Shown piece by piece: positions 50,033 to 60,650 of a DNA stretch of 64,000 nucleotides. The first letter of the stretch is position 1, and the number at the start of each line of letters is the position of its first letter. The notes under the pieces are model-generated. The model made no database searches, had not been told where the DNA came from, and worked only from the letters and a program-made list of their open reading frames with translations. The stretch is taken from contig JAJYNP010000318.1 of NCBI GenBank assembly GCA_021786265.1, positions 12,944 through 76,943 of the forward strand, given 5' to 3'. Made by a program: the position numbers and the translations under genes. The DNA is from Chloroflexota bacterium. Its GTDB lineage: Bacteria; Chloroflexota; Limnocylindria; Limnocylindrales; CSP1-4.

Positions 50033-51597
50033 GTGAACGCGTTCCCTCGCGCGATCACCCGCGCCTCGAGGTACGCGGAATCTTGAAACGTTTCGACGCC
50101 ACGCTCGCCCTGAGCGACGTGTCGCTCGAGGTCCGGGCCGGCGAGATCCACGCGCTCGTCGGCGAGAACGGCGCGGGCAAGAGCACCCTCGTCAAGATCC
50201 TCGCCGGTGTCCACGTCCCCGACGCGGGACGCATCCTGCTCGACGGTCGCGAGGTTCGCGTCCCCGACCCGATCGCCGCGCGCACACTCGGGATCGCGGT
50301 GGTCCACCAGGAGCCGCGGCTGTTCCCGGATCTGTCCGTCGCGGAGAACGTCTTTCTCGCGGACCCGCCGAAGGGCCGTTACGGGGCCATCTCGTGGCGG
50401 GAGATGCGGCACCGGGCCGAGGCGCTCTTCGAGGAGCTGGACGTCCGGCTCGACGTGGGAGCGGCGGTCCGCGGCCTCTCCATGGCGGACCAGCAGCTCA
50501 TCGAGATCACCAAGGCGCTGTCGGTGGACGCCCGCGTCCTGATCCTCGACGAGCCGACGGCTTCGCTGTCCGCCCACGAGGTGGAGCGGCTGTTCGCGAT
50601 CGTGCGCCGCACACGGGACCGGGGCGTCGCGGTGCTGTTCGTGAGCCACCGGCTGGACGAAGTTTTCCGGCTCTGCGACCGCGCCACCGTGTTCCGCGAC
50701 GGGGGGCACGTGATCACCGCGCCGATCGCCGAGCTGACCACCGCCGACCTCGTGCGCTACATGGTCGGCCGCGCCGTCACGCTCTTCCCGAAGGGCGAGG
50801 CCGCGATCGGTGACGTGCTGCTGGAGGTGCGCGACCTGTCCCGCGCGGACGTGTTCCAGGGCGTCAGCTTCGCGGTGCGGGCGGGCGAGATCCTCGGCCT
50901 GGCGGGGCTGGTGGGCGCCGGGCGGACGGAGATCGCCCGGGTGCTGTTCGGGATCGACACGCCGTCGGCCGGCGAGATCCGCCTGGGCGGTCGGCCGGTG
51001 CGCCTCGCGTCCCCCTCCGCGGCGCTCCGCGCCGGCATCGCCTACGTGCCAGAGGACAGGCACCGCGACGGCCTCGTGATGGATTTCTCGATCGCCGACA
51101 ACGTCACGCTGCCGATCCTGCCGCGGCTCTTCCCGCGGCTGCTGGTGCATCACGCGACGGAGCGGACCCTCGCGCGGAGGTACGTCGACCGGCTGCGCGT
51201 GCGGGCCACCGGCGTCGACCAGCTGGTGCAGGCGCTGTCGGGCGGGAACCAGCAGAAGGTGGTCATCGCGAAATGGCTCGCCGCGGATCCGAAGGTGCTG
51301 ATCCTCGATGAACCGACGCGCGGGGTCGACATCGGGGCGAAGGTGGAGGTGCACCGGATCGTGTCCGACCTGGCTGCGTCGGGCCTCGGGATCATCCTCA
51401 TCTCCAGCGACCTTCCCGAGGTCCTCGCCATGAGCGACCGCATCCTGGTACTGCACGAGGGGCGCGTGACCGCCGAGATCCCGCGCTCGGGGGCGACCGA
51501 GGAGCGCGTGATGTTCGCCGCCACCGGACAGGTCGCCGGCGCGGCACCGCCGCCCGGGCAGGCCCCCGGCGTGGCACCCGGAAGGGGAGGCGCATGA
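50029..51597 (+). CDS. Rhamnose-type sugar ABC transporter ATPase
   Basis: A 522-residue double-ATPase subunit of the RbsA/RhaT class. The first cassette has GENGAGKSTLVKIL, SMADQQLIEI (signature) and RVLILDEPTASL; the second, degenerate at its Walker A (LVGAGRTEIAR), has ALSGGNQQKVVIAKWL and KVLILDEPTRGVDIG. This asymmetry is normal for the family. It powers uptake with the two permeases and the lipoprotein that follow, and overlaps the first permease start (ATGA). The tail is Gly/Pro-rich. Confidence 0.95.
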   Translation: MSERVPSRDHPRLEVRGILKRFDATLALSDVSLEVRAGEIHALVGENGAGKSTLVKILAGVHVPDAGRILLDGREVRVPDPIAARTLGIAVVHQEPRLFPDLSVAENVFLADPPKGRYGAISWREMRHRAEALFEELDVRLDVGAAVRGLSMADQQLIEITKALSVDARVLILDEPTASLSAHEVERLFAIVRRTRDRGVAVLFVSHRLDEVFRLCDRATVFRDGGHVITAPIAELTTADLVRYMVGRAVTLFPKGEAAIGDVLLEVRDLSRADVFQGVSFAVRAGEILGLAGLVGAGRTEIARVLFGIDTPSAGEIRLGGRPVRLASPSAALRAGIAYVPEDRHRDGLVMDFSIADNVTLPILPRLFPRLLVHHATERTLARRYVDRLRVRATGVDQLVQALSGGNQQKVVIAKWLAADPKVLILDEPTRGVDIGAKVEVHRIVSDLAASGLGIILISSDLPEVLAMSDRILVLHEGRVTAEIPRSGATEERVMFAATGQVAGAAPPPGQAPGVAPGRGGA

Positions 51598-52613
51598 CCG
51601 CGGAGCGGGCCCGCCGCCGCGGCGGTGGTCGCATGGCAGCGCTCCTGGGCGCGCTGGGCCGATCGCGTGAGCTCACGCTGGTCGCGGTGATGATCGTGCT
51701 GAGCGGGTTCGTCACGGTCCGTGCGCCGAACTTCCTCGCCCCGGACAACCTGGACCAGGTGACCGCGCTGGCCGCCATCTTTGCCATCGCGGCGGTGGGC
51801 GAGGCACTGGTGGTGCTCACGCGGAACGTGGACCTCTCGGTCGAATCGACCATGGGCCTGATCGCCTTCGTGGTGGGCGACGTGCTGCGCCAGCAGCACC
51901 TGCCGGTGGCCGAGGCGTGGCTGCTCGGCCTGGCCCTCGCGCTCGTCCTGGGGATGGCCAACTGAGCGGTCATCACGCTCTTCAGGGTGCCGTCCATCGT
52001 CGTAACCCTGGGCACGCTCAGCATCTACCGCGGCCTGGTGTTCGTGGTCGCCAACGGCAGCCAGATCAGCCTCTCCGACCTCCCCGCGGGCTACTCGAAC
52101 CCCGCTACCGAGACGGTGGCCGGAATCCCGTACTTCGTGATCGTGGCCATCGTGATCGTGGCCGTCTTCGCCGTGGCGCTCCGCTTCACGCACTTCGGCA
52201 GGCAGCTCTACGCCGTGGGCAGCGACCCGGAGGCGGCGTCGATCATCGGCGTCCGGAGCGGGTGGGTGGTCTTCGCCGCCTTCTCCCTGTGCGGGTTGCT
52301 GGCCGGCGTGGCGGGCGTGCTGTGGGGCATCGAGTTCGGCACGATCTACGCCACCTCGGCCTCCGGGGTGGTGCTGCAGATCGTGGCCGCGGTCGTCGTC
52401 GGCGGGGTGGCGATCTCGGGCGGCTCGGGCACCGTGGTCGGCGCCGCCATCGGCGCCCTCTTCCTGGGCCTGATCAACAACGCCCTGCTCCTCCTCCTGC
52501 TGCCCCAGGAACTGCTGCAGGCGATCTACGGCGCGGTGATCCTGCTGGCGGTCTCCACCGACGCGGTGGTCCGGCTGCGTGCCCGGAACGTGACCCAGGC
52601 GGCCGCCAGATGA
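51594..52613 (+). pseudogene. Sugar ABC permease with in-frame stop
   Basis: First of two RbsC-type permeases of the rhamnose importer. From ATG 51594 the frame encodes the N-terminal helices and NVDLSVESTMG, then meets TGA at 51963-51965 in GMAN-stop-AVITLFRVPSIVVTLGT. The same frame continues with the rest of a full-length permease, AVGSDPEAASIIGVRSGW and GGVAISGGSG, to 52613. Relatives have Gly at the stop position (GGA), so a single G-to-T change explains it. Possible restart at GTG 51987. The gene is broken, or the base is wrong; UGA is a normal stop elsewhere in the window. Confidence 0.88.
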
Positions 52614-53695
52614 GCGAGGAACGCGCGGCGGCGGTGACCGACCCGGCCGTGGCACCCGCCACGCTGGTCCGGCCCCGGGTTCCCCTGGCCGCGCTCGCGC
52701 GCTGGGAGGTCCTGCTGGTCCTGATCCTGCTGGTCCTCACCTGGGTGGGCATGCAGGTCTCGAAGTACTTCCTCACCGGCGCCAACTTCGCGAACCTCAC
52801 CAGCGCGGTGATGGAGGTCGCGATCATGGCGCTGCCGAGCACCCTGATCATCATCGCCGCCGAGATCGACCTGTCCGTCGAATCCATGCTCGGCCTCTCC
52901 AGCGCGCTGATCGGGTTCCTGTGGGCCGCCGGCGTGCCGCTCCAGGTCGACATCGCCGTCGTGCTGATCGTGGGCGCCCTCGGCGGGCTGCTGAACGGCC
53001 TCCTCGTCGCGCGTGCGGGCCTGCCCTCGCTGGTCGTCACGCTCGGCACGCTGGCGCTGTTCCGTGGCCTCGCCCAGGTCATCCTTGGCACGAACGCGAT
53101 CAGCAGCTTCCCCGCCTGGTACACCGACTTCGGCTTCGACAACATCCCCGGGACGCCGATCCCCTGGACGCTGCTGGTCTTCGCCGTCCTGGCGGTGGTC
53201 TTCTGGTACGTCGCCCACGCGACGTGGATCGGCCGCCAGATCTTCGCCGTCGGCAAGAACAAGGACGCGGCCCGCTACTCGGGCGTGGACGTGGCCGCCC
53301 TCAAGACTGCGCTCTTCGTCCTCTCCGGAACCATCGCGGCCCTGGCGGGGGTGATCCTCACCGCCCGCTTCTCGAGCGCACGGGCCGACAACGGCACCGG
53401 GCTCACGCTGACCGTGGTCACCATCGTGCTGCTGGGCGGCGTGGACATCAACGGCGGCAAGGGGACGATCCCCGGGGTCATCCTCGCCGTCTTCACCATC
53501 GCGGCGCTCCAGAACGCGATGCGTCTCGCGGGTGTCTCGAGCGAATACCAGGCGGTGGCCATCGGGTTGCTCCTGATCGTCTCGGTCACCGCTCCCTACT
53601 TTGCTCGCCAGGCCAGGTTGGTCACCGACCGTCTGCGGGGGGGCCGGCATCCTCCGAGAACCGCGGTCGATCCGGGCGAGGTCACTGGTGGATAG
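52610..53695 (+). CDS. Sugar ABC transporter permease (second)
   Basis: A 361-residue RbsC/RhaQ-type permease with about 9-10 helices. Diagnostic segments are EIDLSVESMLGLSSALIGF, GLPSLVVTLGTLALFRGLA, QIFAVGKNKDAARYSGVDV and VVTIVLLGGVDINGGKGTIPGV. ATG 52610 overlaps the previous stop (ATGA). It would pair with the first permease; it is intact, whereas its partner carries an in-frame stop, so a working transporter would depend on this subunit as a homodimer or on readthrough. Confidence 0.94.
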   Translation: MSEERAAAVTDPAVAPATLVRPRVPLAALARWEVLLVLILLVLTWVGMQVSKYFLTGANFANLTSAVMEVAIMALPSTLIIIAAEIDLSVESMLGLSSALIGFLWAAGVPLQVDIAVVLIVGALGGLLNGLLVARAGLPSLVVTLGTLALFRGLAQVILGTNAISSFPAWYTDFGFDNIPGTPIPWTLLVFAVLAVVFWYVAHATWIGRQIFAVGKNKDAARYSGVDVAALKTALFVLSGTIAALAGVILTARFSSARADNGTGLTLTVVTIVLLGGVDINGGKGTIPGVILAVFTIAALQNAMRLAGVSSEYQAVAIGLLLIVSVTAPYFARQARLVTDRLRGGRHPPRTAVDPGEVTGG

Positions 53696-53719
53696 AACTC
53701 GAGGAGGAGTGAGAGTCCG

Positions 53720-54865
53720 ATGATCAATCCCTCTCGGCGAGTGATCGCCGGGGTCGCGACCCTGGCGCTCGTGGCGGGCGCCTGCAGCTCTGCCGCCACG
53801 ACCGCCCCCGCCACGCCAGCGCCTGCCACGTCGGCACCGGCGGCCACCGCACAGGCCGCCTCGGCCGCGCCCGCATCGGCCGCCGCGGCATCCGCGCCGG
53901 CCGCCGCGTCGTCCGCGTCGTCGGCGAACCTCAACTTCGTCGTTATCCCCAAGCAGATCAACAACCCGTACTTCGACGTCGCCTTCAAGGGCGCGCAGAA
54001 GGCCGCCTCCGATCTGGGCGGATCGGTCACCCAGGTCGGCCCCAGCGCGGCCGACGCGACCCAGCAGGTGCCGTTCATCCAGACGGCGACCACCCAGCAC
54101 GCCAGCGCCATCCTCATCTCGGCCGACGATGCCACGGCCGTCGCACCGGCCCTGCAGGCCGCGATGGCGGCCGGCGTCAAGGTGGTCGGCTATGACTCCA
54201 GCCCCGCCGTCGGCGCGTACAACGTCTTCGTGAACCAGGCGGACACCAACGGCATCGGCCAGGGCCTGGTCCAGATGGCGTGCGACCTCGCGCCGAACTG
54301 CACCGGTGAGATCGCCGTGCTCTCCGCCGCGCAGACCGCGACCAACCAGAACGCCTGGATCGCGGCCATGCAGACGACCATGAAGGAAGCCAAGTACAAG
54401 GGCCTGATCTGGGACGGCGTGGTCTACGGCAACGACGACCCGCAGCAGAGCACCACGCAGGCCCAGGCGCTCCTCCAGGCGCACCCGAACCTGAAGGTGA
54501 TCGTCGCGCCGACCACGGTCGGCATCGTGGCCGCCGCGCAGGTCGTCAAGGCCGCCGGGAAGACCGGCAAGGTCTTCGTGACCGGCCTCGGCACGCCCAA
54601 GGGCATGGAGGCGTACGTCAAGGGCGGCCAGTCTCCCGAGTTCGCGCTCTGGAACGTGACCGACCTGGGCTACCTCGCCTACGCGGTTGCCTACGACCTG
54701 GTGACCGGCAAGATCAAGGGCACCCAGGGCGAGACGTTCACGGTCAACGGCCTGAACAACAACCAGCCGTACACGATCGGCGCTAACAACGTCGTCGTGC
54801 TCGGCCCGCCCTTCGTGTTCAACAAGAGCAACATCGACCAGTACGTCGCCTCGTTCGGCTTCTGA
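53720..54865 (+). CDS. Rhamnose-type ABC transporter substrate-binding lipoprotein
   Basis: A 381-residue periplasmic-binding-protein family 4 lipoprotein (RhaS-like). The lipobox ends LVAGAC near residue 19, followed by an Ala/Pro/Thr/Ser linker. The mature fold shows LNFVVIPKQINNPYFDVAFKG in parts, ILISADDATAVAPALQAAMAAGVKVVGYDS and FVTGLGTPKGMEAYVKGG. GAGGAGGAG precedes the ATG. A strong stem-loop follows immediately, which may raise this gene's transcript above the catabolic genes. Confidence 0.94.
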   Translation: MINPSRRVIAGVATLALVAGACSSAATTAPATPAPATSAPAATAQAASAAPASAAAASAPAAASSASSANLNFVVIPKQINNPYFDVAFKGAQKAASDLGGSVTQVGPSAADATQQVPFIQTATTQHASAILISADDATAVAPALQAAMAAGVKVVGYDSSPAVGAYNVFVNQADTNGIGQGLVQMACDLAPNCTGEIAVLSAAQTATNQNAWIAAMQTTMKEAKYKGLIWDGVVYGNDDPQQSTTQAQALLQAHPNLKVIVAPTTVGIVAAAQVVKAAGKTGKVFVTGLGTPKGMEAYVKGGQSPEFALWNVTDLGYLAYAVAYDLVTGKIKGTQGETFTVNGLNNNQPYTIGANNVVVLGPPFVFNKSNIDQYVASFGF

Positions 54866-54877
54866 TCGCGTCATCCT

Positions 54878-54914
54878 CAGGTTCGGCCCCGGCAGTGCGC
54901 CGGGGCCGAACCTG
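54878..54914 (+). terminator. Strong stem-loop after the binding-protein gene
   Basis: Perfect 15-bp arms CAGGTTCGGCCCCGG (54878-54892) and CCGGGGCCGAACCTG (54900-54914) with a 7-base loop. It sits between the transporter binding protein and rhaM inside one operon, where such hairpins act as partial terminators or mRNA stabilisers. Confidence 0.8.
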
Positions 54915-54929
54915 CCCGGAGAACACTCG

Positions 54930-55246
54930 ATGGAGCGTGTCGCCTTCGCCATGAGGCTCCTCCCGGGGGCGGCCGACGAGTATCGCCGGCGCCACGCGGC
55001 CGTGTGGCCCGAGATGCTCGAGGCGCTCCGCGCTGCCGGCTGCCACGAGTACTCGATCTACCAGCGGGACGACGACCTGTTCGGCTGCTTCGAGGTGGAC
55101 GACTTCGAGCGCTTCCGGCGCACACCATGGACGCGTCGGAGGTCAACGCCCGCTGGCAGGCCGAGATGGCGTCCCTGGTCGACCCCTGCATCGACCCGGC
55201 CACCGGCTTCCACCGCCGCCTGGACGAGGTGTTCCACCTTGACTGA
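54930..55246 (+). pseudogene. rhaM: L-rhamnose mutarotase, frameshifted
   Basis: RhaM interconverts the anomers of L-rhamnose so the isomerase gets its preferred form. From ATG 54930 the frame reads MERVAFAMRLLPGAADEY..HEYSIYQRDDDLFGCFEVDDFERF, the conserved N-terminal two thirds. At about 55115-55125 the conserved continuation (ASEVNARWQAEMASLVD, GFHRRLDEVFHLD) switches frame and ends at TGA 55244-55246. A one-base loss explains it. The original frame instead runs on without stop into rhaB, so the lesion creates one open frame from rhaM to the end of rhaB. Sequencing error and true mutation cannot be told apart here. Confidence 0.85.
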
Positions 55247-56768
55247 CCGGCCGAGGCGGATCGTCGCCCTCGACCTCGGCGCCGAGAGCGGACGCGTCGC
55301 CGTCGGAGCCTTCGACGGCGACCGGCTGTCGATCGCCGACGTCCACCGTTTCCCGAACCCTCCGGTCTCCCTGGGCGGGACCCTGCACTGGGACTTTCTG
55401 CGGCTCTTCGGCGAGGTGCTCGCAGGACTCCGGCGCGTGAGTGCGAGCGGGCCCGTCGCCTCGGTGGGCGTGGACACGTGGGGCGTCGACTTCGGCCTGC
55501 TCGACGCCCGCGGCCGGCTTCTCGCCAGCCCCGTGCACTACCGCGACGCCCGCACCGAGGGCATGGTGGAGGCAGCCACGGCCCTGGTGCCGCGCGCGGA
55601 GATCTACCGCGCCACGGGCATCCAGTTCATGCCCATCAACACGCTGTGCCAGCTCCTGGCGATGGCCCGGGCGCGGGACCCGCTCCTCGCCCAGGCGGAT
55701 CGCCTGCTGATGATGGGCGATCTCTTCGCCCACTTCCTGTGCGGCAGCACCGTCGCCGAGTACACCAACGCAACCACGAGTCAGCTCCTCGACCCGGTCA
55801 CCCGCGACTGGGCACGACCTCTGCTCGGACGGCTGGGCATCCCCACCGGCTTCCTGCCGGAGATCGTGCAGCCCGCCACGGTTCTCGGATCGCTCGTGCC
55901 CGACGTCGCGGCCGACACGGGCCTCTCCGGGGCGCGCGTCGTCGCCACCGCCTCCCACGACACGGCGTCGGCGGTCGTGGGCGCGCCGCTCGCCGGCCCG
56001 ACGACGGCGTTCCTTTCATCGGGCACGTGGTCGCTCATCGGGCTCGAGGTGCCGGCGCCCGTGATCACCGATGCCAGCTGCGCCGCCAATCTGACGAACG
56101 AGGGCGGCGTCGGCGGCACCGTCCGCCTCCTGCGGAACGTCGCCGGGCTCTGGCTGGTGCAGGAGAGCCGCCGGGCCACCTGGCCGGCGGGCGACGGCCC
56201 GTCGTACGAGGAGCTGGCCGGGCTCGCGGCTGCCGCCCCCGCCTTTACGGCGTTCATCGACCCCGACGACGAGCGCTTCCTGCGCCCTGGCGACATGCCG
56301 GAGCGCGTCCGGGCCTTCTGCCGGGAGACCGGGCAGCCGGTCCCGTCCGACACCGGAACCCTGATGCGGGTCATCCTCGAGAGCCTTGCGCTCCGCTACG
56401 CGACGGCACTGGCCGAGCTCGCCGCGGCGGCAGGGCGCCACGTGGAGGCGATCCACGTCGTCGGGGGCGGGGCCAACCACCGGCTCCTGTGCCAGCTCAC
56501 CGCGGACGCCACCGGGCTGCCGGCGCGGGCGGGCCCGGCGGAGGCGACCACGATCGGTAACCTGGTCGTGCAGGCGATGGCCCTGGGCGAGCTGTCCGGC
56601 GTCGCGGAGGGCCGCCAGCTGGTCGCCCGCTCGTTCCCTGCGACCGGCTATGAGCCCCGCGGCGACTGGGCGGAGCCGCGGGCCCGCTTCGCAGCCATGC
56701 TCGGAGACCGCGCCGGCCGCCCGCTCGCGCCGGTCGCGCGCTCGCGACGGCCACCTGACGCAGCGTGA
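55239..56768 (+). CDS. rhaB: Rhamnulokinase
   Basis: Phosphorylates L-rhamnulose at O-1. The 509-residue FGGY kinase has ALDLGAESGRVAVG at the start, GVDTWGVDFGLLD, FMPINTLCQL, the catalytic-Asp segment ASHDTASAVVGAP, SSGTWSLIGLE and HVVGGGANHRLLCQLTADATG. I set the start at TTG 55239, eight bases inside the intact rhaM reading frame, with GAGGTG at 55226-55231 as ribosome site; the first residues lead straight into the phosphate-1 motif. The tail after about residue 480 is Arg/Pro-rich. Followed after 38 bases by rhaI. Confidence 0.94.
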   Translation: MTDRPRRIVALDLGAESGRVAVGAFDGDRLSIADVHRFPNPPVSLGGTLHWDFLRLFGEVLAGLRRVSASGPVASVGVDTWGVDFGLLDARGRLLASPVHYRDARTEGMVEAATALVPRAEIYRATGIQFMPINTLCQLLAMARARDPLLAQADRLLMMGDLFAHFLCGSTVAEYTNATTSQLLDPVTRDWARPLLGRLGIPTGFLPEIVQPATVLGSLVPDVAADTGLSGARVVATASHDTASAVVGAPLAGPTTAFLSSGTWSLIGLEVPAPVITDASCAANLTNEGGVGGTVRLLRNVAGLWLVQESRRATWPAGDGPSYEELAGLAAAAPAFTAFIDPDDERFLRPGDMPERVRAFCRETGQPVPSDTGTLMRVILESLALRYATALAELAAAAGRHVEAIHVVGGGANHRLLCQLTADATGLPARAGPAEATTIGNLVVQAMALGELSGVAEGRQLVARSFPATGYEPRGDWAEPRARFAAMLGDRAGRPLAPVARSRRPPDAA

Positions 56769-56806
56769 AGTCCAGCGGCACCCGGTCGAGAAGGGAGTCC
56801 GACGCC

Positions 56807-58027
56807 ATGTCCAGCCCCGTGTCCGTCACCCAACCCGCCTCCGCGGCGGCCATCGATCGCGTCGCCTGGGCCGTGAACGGCCTGGCGATCGAACTGCCCT
56901 CGTGGGGGTTCGTCAACACCGGCACGCGGTTCCGCGTCTTCCCGCAGCCCGGGGTGCCGCGCACCGTCTTCGAGAAGATCGACGACGCGGCCACGGTCAA
57001 CCGGTACACCGGGGTCGCCGGCTCGGTCGCGCTCCACATCCCGTGGGACAGGGTCGACGATTTCGCCGGCCTCGCCGCCTACGCGGCCGAGCGCGGCCTG
57101 CGCATCGGAGGGATCAACAGCAATACCTTCCAGGACGAGGACTACATGCTGGGGTCCCTGTGCCACCCGTCGGCGGCGGTGCGGGCGAAGGCGGTGGCCG
57201 CCATCGTCGAATGCTGCGACATCGCGGCGCGGACCGGGTCGGGGGTGGTCAAGGTCTGGCTCGGCGACGGGACCAACTACCCCGGCCAGGACGATCTGCG
57301 CCAGCGGCGTCACCGCCTCGTGGACGCGCTGCAGGAGATCTACCCGCACCTGCCGGGCAGCGCCCGGATGTTCCTCGAGTACAAGCTCTACGAGCCGGCG
57401 CTCTACTCCACCGACGTCCAGGACTGGGGCCAGGCGCTCTCGGTGAGCCGCCTGGTGGGCGAGCGGGCCACCGTGTGCGTGGACATCGGCCACCACGCGA
57501 TGGGCGTCAACATCGAGCAGATCGTGGCCGCGCTGCTCGCCGAGGGGCGCCTGGGCGGCTTCGATCTCAACGACAAGAAGTACGGCGACGACGACCTGAT
57601 GGCCGGCAGCATCGACCCGTACCAGCTGTTCCGGATCGCCCACGAGCTGGTGAACGCGATGCGCGATGACGCGGACCCCGTGGCCCAGGCCTGCGCGCGG
57701 GACACCGTCTACATGATCGACCAGTGCCACAACATCGAGCCCAAGATGCCGGCCATGATCCGCTCGGTCATGAACCTCCAGGAGGCGTTCGCCAAGGCGC
57801 TGCTGGTGGATCGAGAGGCGCTGCTGGCGGCGCAGGCCGCGGGCGACGTGCTGGAGGCCAACCGGGCGCTCGCCGACGCGTTCGCGACCGACGTGCGCCC
57901 CATGCTTGCCGGGCTGCGGACCGCGCGTGGCCTGCCGGCGGATCCCTACCGCGCGTATCTCGAGAGCGGCGCGGCCGAGGAGCGAGCCGCCGCGCGCGCC
58001 GGCGGATCCGCCGCCGGCTGGGGCTGA
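56807..58027 (+). CDS. rhaI: L-rhamnose isomerase (Pseudomonas stutzeri-type)
   Basis: Converts L-rhamnose to L-rhamnulose, the step before RhaB. The 406-residue TIM-barrel protein has GGINSNTFQDEDYMLGSLCHPS, VVKVWLGDGTNYPGQDD, FLEYKLYEPALYSTDVQDWG (metal Glu), CVDIGHHAMGVNIEQIVA and FDLNDKKYGDDDLMAGSIDPYQLF. These place it in the RhaI/YulE type, not the larger RhaA of enterics. ATG 56807 has AAGGGAG upstream. Together with the fucose-type isomerase at 37.7 kb the cluster holds two sugar isomerases of different families. Confidence 0.92.
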   Translation: MSSPVSVTQPASAAAIDRVAWAVNGLAIELPSWGFVNTGTRFRVFPQPGVPRTVFEKIDDAATVNRYTGVAGSVALHIPWDRVDDFAGLAAYAAERGLRIGGINSNTFQDEDYMLGSLCHPSAAVRAKAVAAIVECCDIAARTGSGVVKVWLGDGTNYPGQDDLRQRRHRLVDALQEIYPHLPGSARMFLEYKLYEPALYSTDVQDWGQALSVSRLVGERATVCVDIGHHAMGVNIEQIVAALLAEGRLGGFDLNDKKYGDDDLMAGSIDPYQLFRIAHELVNAMRDDADPVAQACARDTVYMIDQCHNIEPKMPAMIRSVMNLQEAFAKALLVDREALLAAQAAGDVLEANRALADAFATDVRPMLAGLRTARGLPADPYRAYLESGAAEERAAARAGGSAAGWG

Positions 58028-58032
58028 GTGGC

Positions 58033-58857
58033 ATGTCCGTCAGGGAACCCTATCCGGAGCTCGACGAGCTGCTCGCCGCGATCGGCGAGGCCGGCCGGCG
58101 GATCGCAGCCATCGATGCCAGCGAGGGCTCGGCCGGCAACATCTCGATCTGCGTGGGGTGGCCGCTCGACCCCCGGCGGCATTTCCCCGCCGCGGAGGAG
58201 ATCCCGCTCCCGGTCCCGGCGCCGCAGCTCGCGGGTCGCCTGGTCATCGTGACCGGTTCGGGGAGACGGCTCCGCGACATCGCGGCCGACCCCGCCGCGA
58301 ACCTGGGTATCGTGCGCGTGAACCCCGATGGGGTCACGGGAACGCTCCACAGCTCGCCCCTGCGCCGCTTCGAGAACCTGACCAGCGAGTGGAACTCCCA
58401 CCTCGCGGTCCACGCCGACACGGTCGAGCGGACCGGCACCAACTTCCACGCGGTGGTCCACGCCCAGCCGCCCCACCTCGTCTACCTCAGCCACATCCCG
58501 GCGTATCGCGACGAGGAGCGGCTCAACCGGCGCCTCATGCGCTGGGAGCCCGAGACGATCGTCAACCTGCCCACGGGGATCGGGCTGCTGCCCTTCATGG
58601 TCCCGGGGTCGCCGGCGCTCATGGAGGCCAACGTGGAGAACCTTCGGACGCACCGGATCGTGGTGTGGGCCAAGCACGGCGTGATGGCCCGTTCGTCGGT
58701 CTCGGTCACCCGGGCCGCCGATCGGATCGAATACGCGGAGACCGCGGCCCGTTACGAGTACATGGATCTCGTCAACGGCGGGCAGGCCGAGGGGCTCACG
58801 CCCGGCGAGATGCGTGCGGTCGTCGAGGCGTTCGGGGTGGATACGACGGTGCTGTGA
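58033..58857 (+). CDS. rhaD: Rhamnulose-1-phosphate aldolase (class II)
   Basis: Splits rhamnulose-1-phosphate to DHAP and L-lactaldehyde. The 274-residue zinc enzyme shows SEGSAGNISI near the start, IVTGSGRRLRDIAADPAANLGIVRV, LTSEWNSHLAVHAD, HAVVHAQPPHLVYLSHIP (zinc His) and AKHGVMARSSVS. Last gene of the DeoR-headed operon, five bases after rhaI. It is functionally redundant with the aldolase domain of the bifunctional enzyme at 46.9-48.9 kb. Ends at a strong bidirectional hairpin. Confidence 0.92.
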   Translation: MSVREPYPELDELLAAIGEAGRRIAAIDASEGSAGNISICVGWPLDPRRHFPAAEEIPLPVPAPQLAGRLVIVTGSGRRLRDIAADPAANLGIVRVNPDGVTGTLHSSPLRRFENLTSEWNSHLAVHADTVERTGTNFHAVVHAQPPHLVYLSHIPAYRDEERLNRRLMRWEPETIVNLPTGIGLLPFMVPGSPALMEANVENLRTHRIVVWAKHGVMARSSVSVTRAADRIEYAETAARYEYMDLVNGGQAEGLTPGEMRAVVEAFGVDTTVL

Positions 58858-58882
58858 CCGCTTTCCACGGAACGCCGGGCCA

Positions 58883-58919
58883 CGGCCCCCGGGGCGCAGG
58901 GCGAGCGGCCCGGGGGCCG
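58883..58919. terminator. Bidirectional terminator between rhaD and pgm
   Basis: Perfect 11-bp arms CGGCCCCCGGG (58883-58893) and CCCGGGGGCCG (58909-58919), 15-base loop, between two convergent genes. Confidence 0.75.
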
Positions 58920-58924
58920 ACGGC

Positions 58925-60583
<1,659 letters not shown>

Positions 60584-60650
60584 GCCGTCCACCCCCTGGA
60601 TCCCCCATCCTGGACGCCGGTGCAGGTCCGCTCGCGACGGCGCCGACCCG

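Noticed and set aside
51963..51965. UGA read as glycine or selenocysteine in the permease
   Set aside because: Many intact genes here end with TGA, so the code is standard; the position is Gly in relatives and no selenocysteine hairpin or context is seen.
52526..54952. 808-residue minus-strand ORF across the permease and binding-protein genes
   Set aside because: Asp/Arg/Gly/His-rich shadow of well-recognised plus-strand transporter genes.
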